Assembly (NCBI GenBank): GCA_021154065.1
Contig: JAJKJG010000206.1
Location: 1-6,810 of the forward strand
DNA length: 6,810 nt
Source: Methylobacterium sp.
Lineage (GTDB): Bacteria > Pseudomonadota > Alphaproteobacteria > Rhizobiales > Beijerinckiaceae
Direction: 5' to 3'
Part shown: piece by piece, positions 1-5,443 of the stretch
How the letters are laid out: every line of letters begins with the position of its first letter
How positions within the stretch are numbered: position 1 is the stretch's first letter
The notes under the pieces: generated by a model
Database searches by the model: none
What the model saw: the letters and a program-made list of their open reading frames with translations, nothing else
Told to the model about the DNA's origin: nothing
Program-made: the position numbers and the translations under genes

Positions 1-676
1 CGGTAAAGACGCCCGGCTTCGACGTGTCGAAGATGGCCTTGCCGAAGCCCTTGCTCTCCGCCTCGATGACCCACCCAGCCACTGCCATGATCGCATCGAA
101 CTGCTTGGTCTCGAGGGCCGGCAACATCGTGTTGAGGCCGCCGCCTGCGACCCAGGTGACGGTGTTCCCGAGGCCCTTCGATTCGAACGTGTAGGTGCCG
201 TACATCCACGTGCCGGAGCCGATCGCCGTCGCCGCCAGGATCGGCTTGCCGCCGTTCGGCCGCTTGTAGGCGGCGAGCTTTTCGACACTGTCGATGCCGG
301 CGTCGAACAGGTCCTTGCGCACGACGATGTTGGCGATCGAGGCGATCATCTGGGTCGCCAGGACGATCCTGGCCTTCTTGCCGCGGGTCGAGAGCTGGAG
401 GGGGTGGCTTGCGTCCCCGTGCGCGAACAGCGCCTGTCCGGCTGCGAGCGATTGCCGGCCGTGGGTGCCTGCGTTGCCGACCACGAGCTTGAAATCGAGC
501 CCCTCCGCCTTGAGGAAGCCCTTGGCGTCGGCGATCGGGCCCAGCGAGTACACGCCGGTCGCGGGACCGTAGGCCAAGCTGGCGAGCCTCGCCTGCGCAA
601 GCGAGCGACCTCCGAAGAGGCCGGCGCCCAAGACCACCGAACCGCCCTGCAGTGCATTGCGGCGGGTCATCTCCAT
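1..676 (-). CDS. NMT1/SsuA-like ABC substrate-binding protein, C-terminus cut by window edge
   Basis: Periplasmic solute-binding protein of an ABC importer, NMT1/THI5/SsuA-like superfamily. The frame is open from the ATG at 676 to the left edge, giving 225 residues without a stop. The N-terminus carries a Tat-like signal: T-R-R-N-A-L-Q at residues 4-10, a Gly/Val/Leu-rich segment to about residue 22, and a likely cleavage near SLAQA (25-29). The mature part begins with LAYGPATGVYSLGPIADAKG, the usual first strand and helix of this fold, followed by an EGLDFKLVVGNAG segment typical of the family. The start at 676 is preferred over the in-frame ATG at 670 because GGAGG lies six bases upstream of it. 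It begins 40 bases after the CoA transferase stop, so it probably belongs to the same transcript. No permease or ATPase partner is visible; they may lie to the left. The ligand cannot be read from sequence; an organic acid is an inference from the neighbours. Confidence 0.85.
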   Translation of the reverse strand, partial: MEMTRRNALQGGSVVLGAGLFGGRSLAQARLASLAYGPATGVYSLGPIADAKGFLKAEGLDFKLVVGNAGTHGRQSLAAGQALFAHGDASHPLQLSTRGKKARIVLATQMIASIANIVVRKDLFDAGIDSVEKLAAYKRPNGGKPILAATAIGSGTWMYGTYTFESKGLGNTVTWVAGGGLNTMLPALETKQFDAIMAVAGWVIEAESKGFGKAIFDTSKPGVFT

Positions 677-682
677 GGCTTT

Positions 683-688
683 CCTCCC
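683..688 (-). promoter_or_regulatory. Ribosome binding site of the NMT1-like binding protein
   Basis: The minus strand reads GGGAGG here, with the GGAGG core six bases before the ATG at 676. This favours that start over the in-frame ATG at 670. A small hairpin (TCCGG, loop of three, CCGGA; 703-715) lies between it and the preceding CoA transferase stop. Confidence 0.6.
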
Positions 689-716
689 TTTGTCGCCTTC
701 TCTCCGGCCACCGGAT

Positions 717-1859
717 TCAGGCCGGCCTGACCCGATCCAGCTCCGCCAGGATCTCGTCGGTGTGCTCGCCGATTTTCGGGGGATCGCGGCGCTTTTGCAG
801 CCTTTCGCCGCTGATGGAGAACGGCAGCGCCGGCGTCTTCACGTGCCGGCCGTCCTCGATGGCGAGGTCCAACAGGCCGCCCGAGGCGTTGAGGTGAGGA
901 TCGTGGAACAAGTCGCCGGGCTTGTTCACCGGCGCAAAAGGCAGCCCAAGGCGCTCGAACGAAGCGCAAAGCGATGCCATGTCGTGCTTGCCGATGGCCT
1001 CGGCGATCGCCGGGATGATCCAGTCGCGATGGTCGACCCGGTCCTGGCTGGTCGCGAGCCGCGGATCGCCAAGCCAGCGCTCGAAGCCGAAGCTGCGGCA
1101 GAAACCCTGCCACTGCTCCTCACCGACGATCGAAACGAAGATCGGCTGGCCGTCGCGGGTCTCGAACAGGTCATAGACGGGCCAGGGCGAGGCCTTCACG
1201 GACCAGGGGGTGGAGGCCTCGCCCGTCACGCTCTCGAACATCATAGCTTGGGCCATGAGGAACACGTTGTTCTCGAACAGGGCGCTCTGGATGTAGGCGC
1301 CGTTGCCGGTGCGCTCGCGCTCGGCGAGCGCCGCCTGGATCGCGATGACGCCGAACATGCCCCCCATGATGTCGTTCACGGAAGCGCCGGCGCGCATCGG
1401 CTTGCCGGGGGGGCCGGTCATGTAGGCGAGGCCGCCCATCATCTGCACGACCTCGTCGAGCGCCAGGCGGTTCTCGTAGGGACCCGGCATGTAGCCTTTG
1501 AGCGAGCAGTAGATGAGTCGGGGATGTTCCGGCGCGAGCGCCTCGTGATCGAGATTGAAGCGTTTCAGCAACCCCGGTCGGAAGTTCTCGATCAGCACGT
1601 CGGCGGTGCCGATCAGGCGGCGTGCCGTGCGCTGGCCCTCGGGTGTCGCGGTGTCGATGACCACGCTGCGCTTGTTGCGGCTGTAGGTGTTGAAGAAGCC
1701 CGAAGCGACGCTCTTGAAGAAGCGGGTGCGGTCGCCTTGCGGAGGCTCGACCTTGATCACGTCCGCCCCAAGATCGGCGAGGATCATCCCGCACGACGGT
1801 CCCATCACCATCTGAGAGAATTCAACGACGCGGATACCCGCCAGCGGAAGCCTCGTCAT
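717..1859 (-). CDS. CaiB/BaiF family (class III) CoA transferase
   Basis: Cytoplasmic 380-residue enzyme that moves CoA from an acyl-CoA donor to a free carboxylic acid. Family marks in order are the N-terminal nucleotide-binding-like block (IRVVEFSQMVMGPSCGMILA, 9-28), LGADVIKVEPPQGD (30-43), RNKRSVVID (61-69), ADVLIENFRPG (86-96), LDEVVQMMGGLAYMTGPPGKP (134-154) and NDIMGGMFG (162-170). The length is normal for the family. The position matching the acyl-bearing Asp of formyl-CoA transferase (Asp169) falls in the stretch SALFENN (192-198), where Glu196 stands in its place; Glu is also found there in other family members, so activity is still expected. Its ATG overlaps the lyase stop as ATGA (1856-1859), a sign of translational coupling. 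The substrate is unknown; pairing with an HMG-CoA-lyase-like enzyme suggests a branched hydroxy-dicarboxylate such as HMG or citramalate (inference). Confidence 0.92.
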   Translation of the reverse strand: MTRLPLAGIRVVEFSQMVMGPSCGMILADLGADVIKVEPPQGDRTRFFKSVASGFFNTYSRNKRSVVIDTATPEGQRTARRLIGTADVLIENFRPGLLKRFNLDHEALAPEHPRLIYCSLKGYMPGPYENRLALDEVVQMMGGLAYMTGPPGKPMRAGASVNDIMGGMFGVIAIQAALAERERTGNGAYIQSALFENNVFLMAQAMMFESVTGEASTPWSVKASPWPVYDLFETRDGQPIFVSIVGEEQWQGFCRSFGFERWLGDPRLATSQDRVDHRDWIIPAIAEAIGKHDMASLCASFERLGLPFAPVNKPGDLFHDPHLNASGGLLDLAIEDGRHVKTPALPFSISGERLQKRRDPPKIGEHTDEILAELDRVRPA

Positions 1860-2785
1860 GCGGCCGCTCCGTAGACCTTGGGGATCCCAGCCCGACGCAC
1901 ATGGCTCTGCATGGTCTCGTCCGGCAGCGCCGCCGCGAGGATGTCGGTGGCGGCGATCAGCCTGCCGAGGTCGATGCCGGTCCGAAGCCCCATCTGCTCG
2001 AGCATGAAGACGAGGTCCTCGGTCGCCACGTTCCCCGAGGCGCCGGGCGCGAAGGGGCAGCCCCCAAACCCGCCGGAGGCGGCGTCGAACGCCGTGACGC
2101 CTGCCTCGAGACCGGCGAGCACATTGGCGAGGCCGAGGCCCATCGTGTCATGCAGATGAAGCCGCATCGGCATGCCCGGACCGACCGCGTCGCGTACGGC
2201 TCGCACGCGTGTTTTGACGAGCGCCGGGTCGGCGTAGCCGACCGTGTCGGCGAGGCCGATTTCGTCGACGCCGCGCTCGGCCAGCATCACCGCCACCCGG
2301 CAGACCTCCGCTTCGGCGACACGGCCCTCGATGGAGCAGCCGAAGGCAGTGGGAATGCCGCCCGACACATGCGCTCGCGGCGCGCTCATCCGACCAGCGA
2401 GGCCCACCACCTCGGCGACGATGTCCGCCTGCTGCTCGCGCGTTCGGCGGGTGTTGGCCATGCTGTGGCTGGCGCTCGCAGAGACGATGCAGAACAGCAT
2501 TTGAGCCCCAGCGGCAATCGCGCGCTCCGCGCCCTTGCGGTTGGGAACGAGGGCGCCGACGCGCCAGCCTGCGGCGGACGCGCGGGCAGCGGCGACGACT
2601 ACGGCGGCATCGGCGAACTGCGGGAACGCCTGGGGCGGCACGAAGCTCGTCGCATCGATCTCAGGGAAGCCGCACGCGGCGAGCGCAGCGAGCCAGCGCA
2701 GCTTTTCAGGGGTCGGCATGACCTGCCGGACAAGCTGCAGGCCGTCGCGAGGCCCGACCTCGCAAATCCGTACGTCACCCGCCAC
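1856..2785 (-). CDS. Hydroxymethylglutaryl-CoA lyase family protein
   Basis: DRE-TIM metallolyase of 309 residues that should cleave a 3-hydroxyacyl-CoA by a retro-Claisen reaction; HMG-CoA to acetyl-CoA plus acetoacetate is the family reaction. Residues matching human HMGCL are EVGPRDGLQ (9-17, with Arg13 and Asp14 for Arg41/Asp42), Asp180 (Asp204), the metal histidines in HLHDT (His210 and His212 for His233/His235), the flexible-loop Cys243 in GGCPFAPGASGNVATED (Cys266), and Asn252, Glu256 and Asp257. One difference stands out: Asp44 in IDATSF replaces human Glu72. The central SASASHSMANTRRT segment also departs from the canonical SELFTKKNIN type, so the true substrate may differ. The start is GTG at 2785; an in-frame TAG at 2813-2815 limits extension, and no strong Shine-Dalgarno is seen. 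It is the first gene of the left operon. Confidence 0.88.
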   Translation of the reverse strand: MAGDVRICEVGPRDGLQLVRQVMPTPEKLRWLAALAACGFPEIDATSFVPPQAFPQFADAAVVVAAARASAAGWRVGALVPNRKGAERAIAAGAQMLFCIVSASASHSMANTRRTREQQADIVAEVVGLAGRMSAPRAHVSGGIPTAFGCSIEGRVAEAEVCRVAVMLAERGVDEIGLADTVGYADPALVKTRVRAVRDAVGPGMPMRLHLHDTMGLGLANVLAGLEAGVTAFDAASGGFGGCPFAPGASGNVATEDLVFMLEQMGLRTGIDLGRLIAATDILAAALPDETMQSHVRRAGIPKVYGAAA

Positions 2786-2917
2786 CGATGTGCCCAGCCT
2801 GATGTCCTCGCGCTATTCCGCCAAGGTCCTGGACCACTGCACGTCGCCCGGCCGGCCGCCGCCCAAGGGCGAACGGCGGCCCTCCCGGGGTAGCAGCTGC
2901 ACATTGGCCAGAATAGC
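2786..2917. other. Gap between the small membrane protein and the lyase gene
   Basis: The 132-base gap separates the stop of the small membrane protein from the start of the lyase gene. It holds the GC-rich hairpin at 2854-2881 and a shorter inverted repeat (GGTCC, one base, GGACC; 2825-2835). I see no convincing promoter for the lyase operon here and no additional gene. Confidence 0.5.
2854..2881. repeat. GC-rich inverted repeat downstream of the small membrane protein gene
   Basis: GGCCGCCG (2854-2861) pairs perfectly with CGGCGGCC (2874-2881) across a 12-base loop. It begins 37 bases past the stop of the GlsB-like gene on the minus strand. No T-run follows in that direction, so it is not a textbook intrinsic terminator. 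It could still slow polymerase or protect the 3' end; that is inference. Confidence 0.4.
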
Positions 2918-3178
2918 TCAGGGCGCCCCCCGGCGCCCGGCCACCGCCCCCCAGATGAGAAGCACGATGCAGGCGCCGACCACCGCACCAAACAAATGGG
3001 CGCCCTCGCCGGGGCGGTACCAGCCGAGCGCCTGGCCAAGAAACGTCGCGACGAACGCACCGATGATCCCGAGGATCGTCGTCAGGATGAAGCCCGACGG
3101 CTCGTTCGGGCCCGGCATGATGAACTTGGCAATCACCCCCGCGATGAAACCGATGATGATGGTCCAGATGATTCCCAT
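2918..3178 (-). CDS. GlsB/YeaQ/YmgE family small stress membrane protein
   Basis: Inner-membrane protein of 86 residues in the transglycosylase-associated (Transgly_assoc) family, usually annotated as GlsB/YeaQ/YmgE stress response protein. Its molecular activity is not established. Three hydrophobic Gly/Ile-rich helices are visible at about residues 2-20, 28-50 and 61-82. The opening segment IIWTIIIGFIAGVIAKFIMP and the loop with Pro-Gly before the second helix are typical of the family, as is the short length. The ATG at 3178 is supported by GAGGAG at 3185-3190, six bases upstream. It lies between two metabolic blocks with 132 bases before the lyase and 229 after the amidohydrolase, so it is probably its own transcription unit. 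A near-consensus EcfG-type promoter upstream agrees with a stress role. Confidence 0.88.
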   Translation of the reverse strand: MGIIWTIIIGFIAGVIAKFIMPGPNEPSGFILTTILGIIGAFVATFLGQALGWYRPGEGAHLFGAVVGACIVLLIWGAVAGRRGAP

Positions 3179-3227
3179 TGCTTGCTCCTCTCGCGGCGGC
3201 CAGCACGCTGCATCCCGCTACCTCTCC

Positions 3228-3252
3228 AATGAAGCATGAGCAATGCCGTTCC
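3228..3252 (-). promoter_or_regulatory. Putative EcfG-type (general stress) promoter of the GlsB-like gene
   Basis: On the minus strand GGAAC (3248-3252) is followed after 16 bases by CATT (3228-3231). The alphaproteobacterial EcfG consensus is GGAAC, 16-17 bases, CGTT, so only one base differs. A start of transcription around 3220 would leave a leader of about 40 bases ahead of the strong ribosome binding site. The assignment rests on motif match and on the stress-protein target; a chance match is possible. Confidence 0.35.
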
Positions 3253-3323
3253 ACCAGGGGCGGCTTGCGGCGCCGTTTATGAGGCCGTGCTCGCCTGCCC
3301 CATCCCGTGCAACGTATTCCGCG

Positions 3324-3345
3324 GCCATGGAAGGGTTTCCATGGC
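3324..3345. repeat. Perfect 9-bp inverted repeat with 4-base loop
   Basis: GCCATGGAA (3324-3332) and TTCCATGGC (3337-3345) are exact reverse complements around GGGT. The element is intergenic, about 63 bases past the amidohydrolase stop and 146 bases upstream of the GlsB-like start. No T-run follows on either strand, so it is either an operator-like site or a stable RNA hairpin rather than a canonical terminator. Confidence 0.5.
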
Positions 3346-3367
3346 ACCCATCCAACACGGTTGCACG

Positions 3368-3381
3368 CGGCGCCGGCGCCG
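3368..3381. repeat. 14-bp perfect palindrome
   Basis: CGGCGCCGGCGCCG equals its own reverse complement. It lies between the other two inverted repeats of this gap. In GC-rich DNA such a palindrome can arise by chance, so its function is uncertain. Confidence 0.4.
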
Positions 3382-3385
3382 ACCC

Positions 3386-3400
3386 ATCAGCCGCGCTGAT
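3386..3400 (-). terminator. Short hairpin just past the amidohydrolase stop, possible terminator element
   Basis: ATCAGC (3386-3391) pairs with GCTGAT (3395-3400) across a three-base loop. It starts seven bases after the TAG stop of the amidohydrolase on the minus strand, the usual place for a 3'-end hairpin. No U-rich tract follows, so termination by this hairpin alone is doubtful. Confidence 0.25.
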
Positions 3401-3407
3401 CGATCGG

Positions 3408-4115
3408 CTACGCCGGGACGCCGATCAGTTCGGCGGCGTTCCGGCCGAGCACCTCATCTTTCTCGGAAGCCGAGAGGAACGGGCAGTAGCGCCTGACGTA
3501 ATCCAGGCTCTGCTTGTAGGTGCAAAAGCGCTCGACGTTCGGCATGTCGGAGCCCCACACGAGCTTGCCCGCCCCGAACAGGTCGCGCATGCCGCGGATC
3601 AGCTCCTGCGCCTCGGGATAAGGATAGTCCCAGCGGCCGCCCCAGGTGATCGGGAACATGATCTCCATCTGGAGGTTGTCGCGCTTGTAGGCGGCAAGCA
3701 CTTCCGGCGGGAAGTCCCAGCGGCCGTTCGCCGCGAAATGCGCCACCGGCGGGCCCATCACGAGGAGAAACCGCGTGCCGGGCAGCCGCTGCATCACGCG
3801 GCTGAGCGCCGAGAGGTTGCCGATATAGCCCGCCCGATCATAGGACGGCGTGCCGGACAGCTCGATGAAGACCGGCAGCTTCGACGCCGCGACGCGATCC
3901 CAGAAGGGCCCGAAAGCCGGGTCGTCGACGTTGCGCGCGTAGCCATGCCGGGAAAAATCCTGGGAATAATAGATGCCTTTCAGGCCGAGGCGGCCGACGG
4001 CGCGGTCGAATTCGGACAGCGCCTCGCCGCGATCCGCGACCGCCTCGTCGACCTGCAGGAGGGCACTGAACTTCGCCGGATACTGGCTCTGGGCGAAGGC
4101 GTTGTAGTCGTTCAT
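3408..4115 (-). CDS. Amidohydrolase C-terminal fragment (235 aa)
   Basis: This fragment holds the rest of the barrel. It includes the block around LKGIYYSQDF (45-54), the strand LPVFIEL (80-86), and the C-terminal mark LVWGSDMPNVERFCTYKQSL (185-204), whose Asp190 matches the conserved catalytic or metal Asp of the superfamily. Where many relatives have His in LPVFIH and HLGG, this protein has Glu85 and a VMGPP stretch followed by His126, so its metal site is unusual or shifted. The ATG at 4115 lies inside the ancestral frame (residue 129 of the restored protein). A GGAGG at 4129-4133, 13 bases upstream, might by chance allow separate initiation. Confidence 0.7.
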   Translation of the reverse strand: MNDYNAFAQSQYPAKFSALLQVDEAVADRGEALSEFDRAVGRLGLKGIYYSQDFSRHGYARNVDDPAFGPFWDRVAASKLPVFIELSGTPSYDRAGYIGNLSALSRVMQRLPGTRFLLVMGPPVAHFAANGRWDFPPEVLAAYKRDNLQMEIMFPITWGGRWDYPYPEAQELIRGMRDLFGAGKLVWGSDMPNVERFCTYKQSLDYVRRYCPFLSASEKDEVLGRNAAELIGVPA

Positions 4116-4144
4116 CGCGCCGTACCCACCTCCGGCCTGGAGGA

Positions 4145-4498
4145 TCAGTGATCGACCCCCGCGTAGCTCATCTGGGCGATCATCAACTCGGGCGGCGCCT
4201 CGATCTCCTGCATGCCCACGGGCATGTATTGGACGGCGTAGTCTTCCCCTTCGAAGGTGAATTGAAGCTGCCCGTAACGGCCAACCCGGAAGCCGACATC
4301 CGTTAGTCCGCTCCAGGTGTCGTCACCGGAGCGAAACAGCATGTTCGGCTTGACCTCGGCGCCGTCGCGGACGCGAAAGGCCCGCGCCGCCGGGCGGGTC
4401 ACCACTTTCTGGAGGTACTTGAGGTGGATCTCCATGGAAGGATGGCCGCAAGCGTCCTTCCAGTTCTGGAAGACGTGCGCATGACAGTCGATGATCAT
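4145..4498 (-). CDS. Amidohydrolase N-terminal fragment (117 aa)
   Basis: This fragment carries the N-terminal metal motif of the amidohydrolase superfamily, with His6 and His8 in IIDCHAHVF, the end of the first barrel strand. It also has a family-typical insert rich in aromatic residues (FTFEGEDYAVQYMPVG) and the strand-helix MIAQMSYAGVDH, after which it stops. On its own it lacks most of the barrel and could not be an active enzyme. The ATG at 4498 has only a weak upstream GAGCGAG as possible ribosome binding site. Confidence 0.7.
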   Translation of the reverse strand: MIIDCHAHVFQNWKDACGHPSMEIHLKYLQKVVTRPAARAFRVRDGAEVKPNMLFRSGDDTWSGLTDVGFRVGRYGQLQFTFEGEDYAVQYMPVGMQEIEAPPELMIAQMSYAGVDH

Positions 4499-4559
4499 CG
4501 AAGCTCGCTCAAGGTCGCCGCAGGTGCCGGCCGGGCAGGCACCCGGTCGGCGTTCAACG
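4499..4559. other. Short gap between binding protein and amidohydrolase, with an inverted repeat
   Basis: GGTGCC (4523-4528) and GGCACC (4538-4543) form a six-base-pair stem with a nine-base GC-rich loop just past the binding-protein stop. It could attenuate transcription into the amidohydrolase or stabilise the binding-protein message, a common need when a periplasmic protein must be made in excess. No promoter is evident. Confidence 0.35.
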
Positions 4560-5420
4560 TTACGCCGCTCCGAGCTTCTCCATGTGATGCTTGAAGAGCC
4601 TTGCGACCTCGCCGTTGGCGGTCAGGAAGGCGGCCCAGAAATCGAGGAACTGCTTCCATTCGTCATCGCCGTAACGCACGGCCCATGTGTTCGGCCGGCG
4701 GTCGATCGGGTTCTCCGGATCGACTACCGCGGCCCAGCTGCTGTTGCGCTTTGCGAACAGGATGACGTCGCTGTCGCCGCTCATCCAGACCTGCGCGCGC
4801 TTCGCTCGCACCGGCTCGGCGCCGAGCGTCACCTGGCCGGTGGTGGTGATGAGCTTCGCCTTCGGAAACAGCAGCGGAATGCGCGGCTCCTCGCTCGCGC
4901 CCGCGGTGACGGAGAAGATCACGTCCTCGCTGTTGAGGTCGGCCGCCGTCTTGAACCGATCGGCGCTGTCCTTGTGGATCAGGAGGTTGCTTCCCTTCGA
5001 CCAGATCGGCCCGATGTAGTTCACCACCAGCGCGCGCTGGATCGTGTAGGTGAGCGAGGATCCGAACAGGTCGTAATCGCCTCGTCTCAGCCCGACCGTC
5101 GAGTTCGCGAACGTGACCTCCTTGTACTCCGCCTTGATCTGGAGCTCGCGGCAGAGCTGGTCGACCACGTCCTTGTAGATGCCGCCGAGCTCCCCCGTCT
5201 TTGCGTCCTTGTAGAACCATGGACCGGTTTGCGCGTACCCGACCCGCAAGACACTCTCCTTGCGGACCTTGGCGAGAACGGAATCGTCGCGCACGCCGGT
5301 CTCGAGCATCTGCGCGAGCGCAGGGCGTCCGGTGCTCGCCGACAGCACGCTCGATGCGGCGCCGACGAGAGCAGCGGCCTTCAGGAAGTCGCGTTTTCCC
5401 GTCTTGATCGTCTCGGTCAT
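4560..5420 (-). CDS. Family-3 (amino acid type) ABC transporter substrate-binding protein
   Basis: Periplasmic receptor of 286 residues in the polar amino acid class (SBP_bac_3). A Tat-like signal is visible: KRDFLKAAA (9-17) with Lys for the first Arg, a hydrophobic run to about residue 28, and cleavage near PALAQ (33-37). The mature fold starts with VLRVGYAQTGPWFYKDAKTG (57-76), then GGIYKDVVDQL (79-89), RRGDYDLFGSS (112-122) and the ligand-site helix TIQRA, whose Arg129 matches the carboxylate-binding Arg of the family. The ATG at 5420 is chosen because GGGGAGGG stands just upstream; a longer reading from 5477 would overlap the aldolase gene and add a non-signal extension. It follows the aldolase by 23 bases, so co-transcription is likely. 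The divergent ATPase at the right edge is its probable partner. Ligand inferred: an amino acid or hydroxy amino acid. Confidence 0.88.
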   Translation of the reverse strand: MTETIKTGKRDFLKAAALVGAASSVLSASTGRPALAQMLETGVRDDSVLAKVRKESVLRVGYAQTGPWFYKDAKTGELGGIYKDVVDQLCRELQIKAEYKEVTFANSTVGLRRGDYDLFGSSLTYTIQRALVVNYIGPIWSKGSNLLIHKDSADRFKTAADLNSEDVIFSVTAGASEEPRIPLLFPKAKLITTTGQVTLGAEPVRAKRAQVWMSGDSDVILFAKRNSSWAAVVDPENPIDRRPNTWAVRYGDDEWKQFLDFWAAFLTANGEVARLFKHHMEKLGAA

Positions 5421-5424
5421 CGTG

Positions 5425-5432
5425 CCCTCCCC
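5425..5432 (-). promoter_or_regulatory. Ribosome binding site that fixes the binding-protein start
   Basis: The minus strand reads GGGGAGGG here, with the GGAGG core five bases before the ATG at 5420. It lies in the 23-base gap after the aldolase stop. It supports the 286-residue form over the 305-residue reading. Confidence 0.6.
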
Positions 5433-5443
5433 GTTTGCATCGG

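Larger units (their letters stand above)
3179..3407. other. Gap between amidohydrolase end and small membrane protein, rich in inverted repeats
   Basis: The 229-base gap holds the putative promoter and ribosome binding site of the small membrane protein on its left side. Its right side holds three inverted repeats (3324-3345, 3368-3381, 3386-3400) just past the amidohydrolase stop. No credible gene was found in it; open frames crossing it are shadows. Confidence 0.55.
3408..4498 (-). pseudogene. Amidohydrolase family (amidohydrolase-2 type) gene split by a one-base frameshift
   Basis: The gene reads from the ATG at 4498 for 117 codons, then hits TGA at 4145-4147 directly after AGVDH. The next frame continues without a gap as LILQAGGGYGAMNDYNAF and runs to TAG at 3408-3410. 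Adding one base between CAC (4148-4150) and TG restores a single 363-residue protein with the expected AGVDxxxLQ join, a normal length for this TIM-barrel family. Both halves are otherwise intact and in keeping with the family, which points to a recent one-base deletion or a sequencing error. It starts 61 bases after the stop of the family-3 binding protein and could be the third gene of the aldolase transcript. The reaction is unknown; such proteins hydrolyse or decarboxylate small carboxylates. Confidence 0.8.

Noticed and set aside
657..1874. Long open frame on the plus strand opposite the CoA transferase (405 codons)
   Set aside because: It mirrors the real gene on the other strand, is rich in Arg/His/Ala/Gly without any recognisable domain, and is a usual artefact of GC-rich coding DNA.
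3324..3345. Intrinsic terminator at the 9-bp inverted repeat
   Set aside because: No run of T follows the stem on either strand and the stem is only moderately GC-rich.
2775..3347. Minus-strand frame of 190 codons overlapping the GlsB-like gene
   Set aside because: It covers the same bases in another frame, lacks the hydrophobic pattern, and has no ribosome binding site comparable to that of the 86-residue gene.
3243..4151. Plus-strand frame of 302 codons opposite the amidohydrolase
   Set aside because: Shadow of the broken minus gene; low-complexity composition and no family match that I recognise.
4140..4160. Programmed -1 ribosomal frameshift in the amidohydrolase
   Set aside because: The site reads GTC-GAT-CAC-TGA with no slippery heptamer, and a simple one-base deletion explains the data; kept only as a remote option.
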